From assembly GCA_002390025.1 (NCBI GenBank), contig DGRU01000195.1:1-5673 (forward strand): DNA of 5,673 bases, given 5' to 3'. A program made the position numbers and the translations under genes. The notes beneath the pieces are model-generated. The model saw nothing but the letters and a program-made list of their open reading frames with translations. It was not told where the DNA came from and did no database searches. Shown here piece by piece: positions 1 through 4,528 of the stretch. Positions within the stretch are counted from its first letter, which is position 1. Every line of letters starts with the position of its first letter. This DNA comes from Lachnospiraceae bacterium UBA4380 (GTDB lineage: Bacteria > Bacillota > Clostridia > Lachnospirales > Lachnospiraceae).

Positions 1-7
1 TTTCCAT
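1..7 (-). CDS. Start of a divergent minus-strand gene (5' fragment only)
   Basis: Read on the minus strand, an ATG at 7-5 is followed by GAA and the window edge. A strong ribosome binding site, GGAGG (20-16), lies 8 nt upstream, which is ideal spacing. A second in-frame ATG at 22-20 would add five codons, but it overlaps the ribosome binding site and has none of its own, so base 7 is preferred. Only about two codons are visible and no function can be assigned. The gene would be transcribed divergently from the AraC-type regulator, an arrangement in which such regulators often control the neighbour. The call rests only on the ribosome binding site and start codon. Confidence 0.45.
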
Positions 8-27
8 TTTCTTACCCTCCATAGATG

Positions 28-68
28 TTCTTTGGTTTTCCTTGGCAGATATTCTCTGGTTTTCCTTG
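28..68. repeat. Pair of 17-bp direct repeats next to the divergent gene
   Basis: TTCTTTGGTTTTCCTTG (28-44) and TTCTCTGGTTTTCCTTG (52-68) match at 16 of 17 positions, with a period of 24 bp. They lie just upstream of the ribosome binding site of the minus-strand gene at the left edge. AraC-family proteins commonly bind direct repeats of about this size spaced by roughly two helical turns, so these could be operator half-sites. A chance duplication in pyrimidine-rich DNA is also possible. Confidence 0.45.
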
Positions 69-328
69 TTCTGTTGCTTTACTTTGTTGTATTACCTGCT
101 TTGCAGAGTGTCTGATTTACATGGATCTGCCCAATGGTCAGATTTCTGTTTTACATGTTTTGTTTTACAATCAGCCCTTACCAAAATGCCGCAAAACACA
201 ATGTCAAAAAATAATTTTTCATTCTTTTAAGCGTCCTTTTTTGTTATATATTTTCTTTTCAATCCTTCGGTAATTGCTTGATTTAATGGGATTTTATCAA
301 CGAATACACAGGACGTCACTGCAAGTTA
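69..328. other. AT-rich intergenic region without a supported gene
   Basis: This stretch is clearly more AT-rich than the rest of the window. Its short open frames have no ribosome binding site and their predicted peptides are Phe-, Cys- and Leu-rich, typical of translated pyrimidine-rich spacer. The only structure I see is the 9-mer TGTTTTACA repeated at 147-155 and 161-169 (14-bp period). A TTGACA occurs on the minus strand (207-202) but has no acceptable -10 at 16-18 bp, so I could not place the promoter of the left-edge gene. Confidence 0.5.
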
Positions 329-358
329 TTGACGCAAAATATCAAAAAATGATACAAT
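329..358 (+). promoter_or_regulatory. Sigma-A type promoter for the AraC-family gene
   Basis: A -35 box TTGACG (329-334) and a -10 box TACAAT (353-358) are separated by 18 bp of A-rich spacer. Both match the consensus at five of six positions. Transcription would start near 365, giving a leader of about 140 nt before the ATG at 504. That leader contains the perfect inverted repeat at 402-441. Confidence 0.7.
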
Positions 359-401
359 TTGAGAGTTGGCAGGATCCTTCTTCAGAAAGAGAACTTCCGG
401 C

Positions 402-441
402 CAGCCAGTCAGATACAAAACTGCCTGCATCTGACTGGCTG
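402..441. repeat. Perfect 13-bp inverted repeat in the regulator's leader
   Basis: CAGCCAGTCAGAT (402-414) and its exact reverse complement ATCTGACTGGCTG (429-441) flank a 14-nt loop. In RNA this would be a stable hairpin about 50 nt upstream of the ribosome binding site. No T-run follows on either strand (the plus side continues GAATCAAATATAACC), so it is not a standard intrinsic terminator. It may be a DNA operator, perhaps for autoregulation by the adjacent AraC-type protein, or an mRNA-stabilising or attenuating stem. The repeat is certain and its role is not. Confidence 0.75.
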
Positions 442-490
442 AATCAAATATAACCAATTTTGCTTATTGTCTTTGTTTGCGATGTTTACG

Positions 491-495
491 AAGGG
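491..495 (+). promoter_or_regulatory. Ribosome binding site that fixes the regulator's start at 504
   Basis: AAGGG (491-495) stands 8 nt before ATG 504-506. The frame is open further upstream to a TTG at 477, but that codon has no purine-rich site at a proper distance and lies before this ribosome binding site. The 283-residue form is therefore preferred over the 292-residue form. Confidence 0.7.
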
Positions 496-503
496 ATACA
501 GAA

Positions 504-1355
504 ATGCTCATAGATCAGGGTGTGCTGGACGATTCTCTCCGCTTTTTTCATGAGGCGGATCCCTTTACCAGGGAGAATCTGTTTTATATTGAGCGGGCAG
601 GCATCTATCACTGTGACAGTACCTATCAGTTTGCCCGTGAAGCCACAGAGATCAGCACCTGCCAGATGATTCTGGTGGAGGAGGGCGGCCTGCAGATGCA
701 GTACCGCGGAGAAGAAAGAGAGATGCGTGCGGGAGATATGATCCTGATGCACCTGGGAGAGCCCCATCTGTACCGGTCTGCCGGGGATGGGGTGCGCATG
801 ATCTGGATGCATCTGGACGGACATGGATGTCTGCCCTATGTGCGTCTAATCACCCGCACAAGGGGAAATACTATAAAGCTGCGGGCATTTCCGGGAGTCC
901 GCGAGATCCTGGACCGAATCTTCATTCTGCTGGATAAGAGCGACGGGATGGACTCCCATGAGCTCTCCGTATGTGTCCATTATTTCTTTTCTCTGATGAT
1001 GCGCTCAGGCCATGAACGCTTTGAGACAGAGATTGAGCGATCCATCCGGGCGTCCGCCGCCTATATCCAGATCCACTATGCGGAAGAGGATCTGTCGGTC
1101 CCGCTGCTGGCAAGCCGGGAAGCAGTAAGTGTCAGCTACTATGTGCGGAACTTTCGGAACATCATGGGGAGCACCCCGCACCAGTTCATTCTGCAGACCC
1201 GCATCAATGCGGTCCGGGAACTTTTGGATACGACATCCCTGAGCGTGGAGACAATCGCGGAGCGCTGCGGCTTCTGCAGCGCATCCCATCTGATATCGGC
1301 CTTCCGAAAGGAGACCGGCATGACACCGCTGCGGTTCCGTAATCTGTGGAGATGA
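504..1355 (+). CDS. AraC-family transcriptional regulator
   Basis: This is a 283-residue cytoplasmic DNA-binding protein, a normal length for the family. The N-terminal half is a cupin-like sensor domain (about 45-110), with a core 'MRAGDMILMHLGEPHLY' (74-90) typical of the AraC_binding fold; a helical linker follows. The C-terminal domain (about 182-283) carries two helix-turn-helix motifs. The first is around 197-230, ending 'GSTPHQFI'. The second is at 246-279, with 'IAERCGFCSASHLISAFRKE' and 'GMTPLRFR', the classic AraC/XylS signature. Family members usually bind direct repeats and activate transcription when a small ligand, often a carbohydrate, occupies the cupin. The start is set by AAGGG at 491. 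It has its own promoter at 329-358 and lies upstream of an alcohol/aldehyde dehydrogenase pair on the same strand, its likely target. The left-edge divergent gene is another candidate. The ligand cannot be inferred. The family call is very secure. Confidence 0.95.
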   Translation: MLIDQGVLDDSLRFFHEADPFTRENLFYIERAGIYHCDSTYQFAREATEISTCQMILVEEGGLQMQYRGEEREMRAGDMILMHLGEPHLYRSAGDGVRMIWMHLDGHGCLPYVRLITRTRGNTIKLRAFPGVREILDRIFILLDKSDGMDSHELSVCVHYFFSLMMRSGHERFETEIERSIRASAAYIQIHYAEEDLSVPLLASREAVSVSYYVRNFRNIMGSTPHQFILQTRINAVRELLDTTSLSVETIAERCGFCSASHLISAFRKETGMTPLRFRNLWR

Positions 1356-1384
1356 AATATTCCTCGCCGGAAGATAAATATAAT

Positions 1385-1520
1385 GATGTTAAGGTCAAAA
1401 GGTGGTCAAGTAACCCCCGACTCGTCAAGTTGCACAAACGCCTTGGGCACGCTCTCGCTCTACCCTCGCTGACAATTGAGTTTTCAAGGTACGAAGCCCA
1501 TTTTTGCTATGGGAAGTTTT
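1385..1520. other. Mosaic intergenic segment, possible insertion-element remnant
   Basis: There is no coding potential I can support. GTCAA is repeated at 1394-1398, 1405-1409 and 1424-1428 in similar contexts (AGGTCAAAAG, TGGTCAAGTA, TCGTCAAGTT). This resembles the multiple short terminal repeats of some IS21-type insertion sequences. On the minus strand 'TACCTTGAAAACT' (about 1491-1479) resembles the box A-like leader sequence near clostridial rRNA genes, but no rRNA is present. A weak hairpin, CCCAT/ATGGG (1497-1501 and 1509-1513) followed by AAGTTTT, could be a poor terminator for the regulator gene. No transposase and no target duplication is visible. The mobile-element origin is speculative. 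Confidence 0.25.
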
Positions 1521-1591
1521 AGTAATTGATATATTGAGCCAGGTCGACATCATCTGTTTTATAAATCCGCCCGCCACCCCTGCAGAAGCTG

Positions 1592-1620
1592 TTGACAAAG
1601 CATCAGCAAAAGCGTAGAAT
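1592..1620 (+). promoter_or_regulatory. Strong sigma-A promoter for the alcohol/aldehyde dehydrogenase operon
   Basis: A perfect -35 box TTGACA (1592-1597) and a -10 box TAGAAT (1615-1620; five of six consensus) are separated by the optimal 17 bp. Transcription would start near 1627 and give a leader of about 185 nt before the dehydrogenase ATG at 1812. The dehydrogenases therefore probably have their own promoter rather than relying on readthrough from the regulator. A promoter this close to consensus points to control by repression or by an RNA leader as well as, or instead of, activation. Confidence 0.75.
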
Positions 1621-1637
1621 CATCATTTGCTGCAACA

Positions 1638-1653
1638 TGTTGATAAATCAACA
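1638..1653. promoter_or_regulatory. Operator-like palindrome just after the operon's transcription start
   Basis: TGTTGAT-AA-ATCAACA is a perfect 7-bp inverted repeat around AA. It overlaps a second palindrome, CAACATGTTG (1633-1642). Its place about 10-25 bp downstream of the predicted start is a classic repressor position. The dyad symmetry suits a dimeric repressor better than an AraC-type protein, which usually binds direct repeats. The binding protein is unknown. Confidence 0.45.
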
Positions 1654-1687
1654 ATACTTAGACCAGGCATCCTTTTTTTGCGAATAA

Positions 1688-1775
1688 ACAGGCAGGAAAC
1701 AGCCTGTGCAGCAAGGTGCTCCGGATGTTTTTGCCGGGGAACAGCCCGAACATCCTTCGATCGCACAGGTGCTGC
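1688..1775 (+). promoter_or_regulatory. Structured leader with competing hairpins upstream of the dehydrogenase operon
   Basis: Hairpin 1 pairs ACAGGC (1688-1693) with GCCTGT (1702-1707). Hairpin 2 pairs GGATGTT (1723-1729) with AACATCC (1749-1755) and, inside it, CGGG (1735-1738) with CCCG (1745-1748), leaving a 5-nt bulge TTTGC. CCTGTGC (1703-1709) can instead pair with GCACAGG (1763-1769), enclosing hairpin 2. Alternatively GCAGCA (1708-1713) can pair with TGCTGC (1770-1775). The closing stem and hairpin 1 share bases and exclude each other, as in attenuators and riboswitches. I do not recognise a known riboswitch class and no T-run terminator follows. The pairings are seen by eye and no energies were calculated. 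Confidence 0.35.
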
Positions 1776-1811
1776 TCCGGCGGGCGGCATGGTCGGAAAG
1801 AGTGACAGAAT

Positions 1812-3044
1812 ATGACCCCTTTGAAAGCAATGTATTGCAGAACTTTTCAAAAAGCATTTAGGACGGCACTTCCTGTGCTTCCCTATAGGAAACCGGAGAT
1901 TTTACATGATGTAAAGGAAATTCCTCATGTCCTGCAGGAAAAAACCTGCAGCGCGGTACTGCTGGTGACGGATCAGAGCATCCGGGAGCACGGTCTGACA
2001 GAACGTCTGGAAAATGCTCTTTCCAAAGCGCATATCAGCTGTTCGGTATTTGAAACGGTTGTCAATCCCACAACCGATGTCATAGAAAAGGCAGTTAATC
2101 TGTACAGACAGGATCATTGTACCGCCCTGATCGGATTCGGAGGGGGTTCCTCCATCGATACAGCCAAGGCTGTAGGCGCCTGCATCGCCAACCCAGGCAG
2201 GACGCTGGCCCAGATGAGCGGAATCCTCAAAGTCAGGAGACAGCTCCCGCCCCTCTTTGCAGTTCCCACTACGGCGGGCACCGGAAGCGAGACCACCCTG
2301 GCAGCGGTAGTGACAGATTCGAAGACACGTCACAAATATCCCGTCAATGATTTTCCCCTGATTCCTCACTACGCAGTGCTGGATCCGGAAGTGACGGTCT
2401 CTCTCCCTCCCCGCATGACTGCGACAACAGGAATGGATGCGCTGACTCATGCTGTGGAGGCCTATATCGGAGGTTCCACTACGGCGGAGACTCGCCGGGA
2501 GGCAAGGGCTGCTGTACGTCTTATTTTCCGCTATATTGAAGAGGCATGGAGAAACGGAGAAGACCGGACGGCCAGAAAACAAATGCTCCTGGCTTCCTTC
2601 ATGGCGGGAGATGCTTTTTCCAAGTCCTATGTCGGCTATGTCCACGCCGTGGCCCATTCTCTTGGCGGCATGTATAATACACCTCACGGACTGGCAAATG
2701 CCGTGCTGCTTCCCCATGTTCTGGAGGCCTACGGGGAGTCCGTCTATCAGAAGCTCTATGAACTTTCCATCGCGGCGGGGATTGCCGCAGAGGGCGATGA
2801 TCCGGAGCGAGCGGCAAAGGAATTCATCAGGGCAATCCGCAGGCTTAACCGCACCATGGGAATCCCGGAAACACTTCCCGAAATCAGAAAAAAGGATATT
2901 CCTGTCCTGGCAAAGCTGGCGGACGCGGAGGCAAATCCCCTGTACCCTGTGCCCGTCCTATGGGACGCGGCGGAATTGCAGCGCTTTTATTATGCGGTCA
3001 TGGAAAGAAAGAAACATAACTGGCACAGAAAGGCAGCGGGATGA
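1812..3044 (+). CDS. Iron-containing alcohol dehydrogenase (type III)
   Basis: A cytoplasmic NAD(P)-dependent enzyme of 410 residues that interconverts a primary alcohol or diol and its aldehyde; the family usually has about 380-400 residues. The N-terminus 'MYCRTFQKAF' (from residue 7) resembles clostridial members of this family. The Rossmann-like domain carries the nucleotide-binding motif 'GFGGGSSIDTAKA' (108-120) and the family signature 'PTTAGTGSE' (152-160). The helical C-terminal domain keeps all four expected metal ligands: Asp209 and His213 in 'GMDALTHAVEAY', His278 in 'YVHAVAHSLGG', and His292 in 'TPHGLANA'. It should therefore be active, normally with Fe2+. The start at 1812 has only a weak site, GGAAAG (1795-1800), 11 nt upstream. 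An ATG at 1830 has none, so 1812 is kept with some doubt. The stop overlaps the start of the aldehyde dehydrogenase gene. The substrate is unknown. Confidence 0.95.
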   Translation: MTPLKAMYCRTFQKAFRTALPVLPYRKPEILHDVKEIPHVLQEKTCSAVLLVTDQSIREHGLTERLENALSKAHISCSVFETVVNPTTDVIEKAVNLYRQDHCTALIGFGGGSSIDTAKAVGACIANPGRTLAQMSGILKVRRQLPPLFAVPTTAGTGSETTLAAVVTDSKTRHKYPVNDFPLIPHYAVLDPEVTVSLPPRMTATTGMDALTHAVEAYIGGSTTAETRREARAAVRLIFRYIEEAWRNGEDRTARKQMLLASFMAGDAFSKSYVGYVHAVAHSLGGMYNTPHGLANAVLLPHVLEAYGESVYQKLYELSIAAGIAAEGDDPERAAKEFIRAIRRLNRTMGIPETLPEIRKKDIPVLAKLADAEANPLYPVPVLWDAAELQRFYYAVMERKKHNWHRKAAG

Positions 3045-4426
3045 GAGAGAAGGATATTCAGAGAGCACTGGCAAAACAGCGGGCATATTTCAGGAGCGGC
3101 AGAACCCTGCCTGTCGAAGGCCGGCTCCGCGCCCTGCAAAAGCTCCGCGCTTACATTATGAAATATGAAAATAAGCTCTATGCTGCCCTGGAAGAGGATC
3201 TTGGAAAAAGCTCTTCGGAAAGCTATATGTGCGAGATTGGAATGACACTGGCCGAAATCACGTTTATGGAAAAACACCTGCGGGGACTTGCCAGGCCCCG
3301 CACTGTTGCTACGCCCCTCGCCCAGTTCGCCTCCCGCAGCTTTGTCAAGCCATCTCCCTACGGAAACGTCCTGATCATAAGTCCCTGGAACTATCCCTTC
3401 CTGCTGACCGTTGAACCGCTTGTGGACGCTATTGCCGCGGGCAACACAGCTATTGTCAAGCCAAGCGCCTACAGTCCTGCGACAACCGCTGCCATGAAGC
3501 AGCTGCTCGAAGAGTGCTTTGAGCCGGAGCTGGTCACTGTGGTCACCGGCGGACGCGAGGAAAACCAGGCTCTGCTGGAGCAGAAATTCGACCTGATCTT
3601 CTTTACGGGAAGCCAGGCGGTCGGGAAAACTGTTCTGGAAAAGGCAGCGGCACATCTGACTCCTTCCATTCTGGAGCTGGGCGGAAAGAGCCCCTGTATT
3701 GTCGACCGGACCGCAAAGATTCCCCTTGCGGCAAAGCGCATCGTCTGGGGAAAATACCTCAACTGCGGTCAGACCTGCGTGGCTCCGGACTATATTCTCT
3801 GTGATGCCCGCATCAAGGACAGACTCATCGCCGAGATCAAAAAGCAGATTGAAATACAGTTCGGCATTGCTCCTCTGGGAAATGCTGATTACGGAAAAAT
3901 CATCAACCGCAAGCACTTCGACAGACTCTGCGCCCTTCTGGACGGGGAAAGGCAAAAGATTGTCTGCGGCGGCGACACGGATGAAAAGCGCCTGATGATC
4001 AGCCCCACTGTCATAGACCATGTAACCTGGGACGACCCGGTCATGCAGCAGGAAATCTTCGGACCGCTCCTGCCTGTCCTGACCTACAGTTCTCCCGCGG
4101 AAATCCTCGCACTGCTTGCCGATCAGCCAAAGCCCCTGGCTTTCTATGTCTTTTCGGAAGACAAGTCCCGGATCCGCAGGCTTATTTCCTCCTGCTCCTT
4201 CGGCGGCGGCTGCGTGAATGACACCGTCATCCATCTGGCGACCTCCAATATGGGCTTCGGCGGAGTCGGTGAGAGCGGCATGGGTGCCTACCACGGAAAG
4301 ACAGGATTTGAAGCTTTTTCCCATCAGAAGAGTATTGTCGACAAAAAGACCTGGATCGACATGCCCATGCGTTACCAGCCCTTTACCAAAATCCATGACA
4401 AAATGATACGCATGTTCCTGCACTGA
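3041..4426 (+). CDS. Aldehyde dehydrogenase, class 3-like, NAD(P)-dependent
   Basis: It oxidises an aldehyde to the carboxylic acid with reduction of NAD(P). At 461 residues it has the shorter length of the ALDH3 group (about 450-480), without the N-terminal extension of ALDH1/2 enzymes. Key residues are intact: Asn117 in 'SPWNYP', Lys140 in 'VKPSAYSP', the cofactor-loop 'FTGS' (188-191), the general base Glu212 in 'LELGGKSP', the nucleophile Cys246 in 'NCGQTCVAPDY', and Glu338 in 'QQEIFGP'. The C-terminal 'GFGGVGESGMGAYHGK' (405-420) is also typical of this group. The ATG lies within the stop region of the alcohol dehydrogenase gene (ATGA, 3041-3044), which points to translational coupling and near-equal synthesis. 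Together they can take an alcohol through its aldehyde to an acid, or dispose of a toxic aldehyde either way. The C-terminus is basic and hydrophobic but shows no clear membrane helix. The substrate is not deducible. Confidence 0.95.
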   Translation: MREKDIQRALAKQRAYFRSGRTLPVEGRLRALQKLRAYIMKYENKLYAALEEDLGKSSSESYMCEIGMTLAEITFMEKHLRGLARPRTVATPLAQFASRSFVKPSPYGNVLIISPWNYPFLLTVEPLVDAIAAGNTAIVKPSAYSPATTAAMKQLLEECFEPELVTVVTGGREENQALLEQKFDLIFFTGSQAVGKTVLEKAAAHLTPSILELGGKSPCIVDRTAKIPLAAKRIVWGKYLNCGQTCVAPDYILCDARIKDRLIAEIKKQIEIQFGIAPLGNADYGKIINRKHFDRLCALLDGERQKIVCGGDTDEKRLMISPTVIDHVTWDDPVMQQEIFGPLLPVLTYSSPAEILALLADQPKPLAFYVFSEDKSRIRRLISSCSFGGGCVNDTVIHLATSNMGFGGVGESGMGAYHGKTGFEAFSHQKSIVDKKTWIDMPMRYQPFTKIHDKMIRMFLH

Positions 4427-4444
4427 GCTGCATGGGCTGCATGG
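4427..4444. repeat. Tandem 9-bp duplication after the aldehyde dehydrogenase stop
   Basis: GCTGCATGG occurs twice head to tail (4427-4435 and 4436-4444), directly after the TGA, and a further CATGG follows at 4451-4455. It is probably a small slippage duplication next to the REP-like element. Confidence 0.6.
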
Positions 4445-4453
4445 GTGAAGCAT

Positions 4454-4528
4454 GGGGACGGTCCCTTTGTTTCTGTCCCCATGTCTCACTACTCGATACA
4501 GGGGGACAGAAACAAAAGGACCCTCCCC
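4454..4528. repeat. REP-like inverted repeat between convergent genes
   Basis: Two 27-nt arms, 4454-4480 and 4502-4528, are reverse complements at 25 of 27 positions and flank a 21-nt loop. Each arm begins GGGGA and, read outward to inward on the plus strand, contains a TTTGTTTCTGTCCCC-type segment. The left arm can also fold on itself (GGGGAC with GTCCCC). Sequences of this GGGGACGGTCC...TTTGT...TCCCC type are, to my knowledge, dispersed in many clostridial genomes and resemble REP elements mobilised by IS200-like REP-associated transposases. No transposase gene lies in this window. It fills the spacer between the ends of the aldehyde dehydrogenase and J-domain genes, so it may also block transcription from both sides, although there is no U-tract of an intrinsic terminator. 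Confidence 0.7.

Larger units (their letters stand above)
1637..1861 (+). pseudogene. Possible broken small gene (coding-like frame with one internal TAA)
   Basis: The frame starting at ATG 1637 reads MLINQQYLDQASFFCE, then a TAA at 1685-1687. It then stays open for 57 more sense codons to TAG 1859-1861. The second part reads like real protein, with segments such as 'PEHPSIAQVLLRRAAW' and 'RVTEYDPFESNVLQNF', and its codons resemble those of the neighbouring genes. A single change of TAA to CAA would give one frame of 74 sense codons. The frame is also open upstream of 1637, to just after a TAA at 1562-1564. Against a real gene, there is no ribosome binding site before 1637, the 3' end overlaps the dehydrogenase start by 50 nt, and I do not recognise the protein. 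It may be a remnant of a longer gene, or chance coding potential in a structured leader. Confidence 0.3.

Noticed and set aside
145..153. TCTGTTTTA shared with 1553-1561 as a common operator
   Set aside because: A nine-base match in AT-rich sequence with different flanks is not enough to call a shared regulatory site.
25..273. 82-codon open frame in the left intergenic region
   Set aside because: No ribosome binding site, Phe/Cys-rich translation of pyrimidine-rich DNA, and overlap with repeats and the start region of the divergent gene.
1379..1384. TATAAT after the regulator gene
   Set aside because: A perfect -10 sequence, but no acceptable -35 box lies 16-18 bp upstream. It is probably chance in AT-rich DNA.
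1902..2717. 271-residue minus-strand open frame opposite the alcohol dehydrogenase gene
   Set aside because: The plus-strand protein is unambiguous. The antisense product has no family features.
2449..3168. 239-residue plus-strand open frame overlapping both dehydrogenase genes
   Set aside because: It is out of frame with both well-supported genes, and its composition (rich in Arg, Pro, Ser, Trp) is typical of a shadow frame.
2990..4489. 499-residue open frame on the minus strand opposite the aldehyde dehydrogenase gene
   Set aside because: It is antisense to a protein with every catalytic motif intact, shows no recognisable domain, and is explained by the codon bias of the real gene. It also runs into the REP-like repeat.
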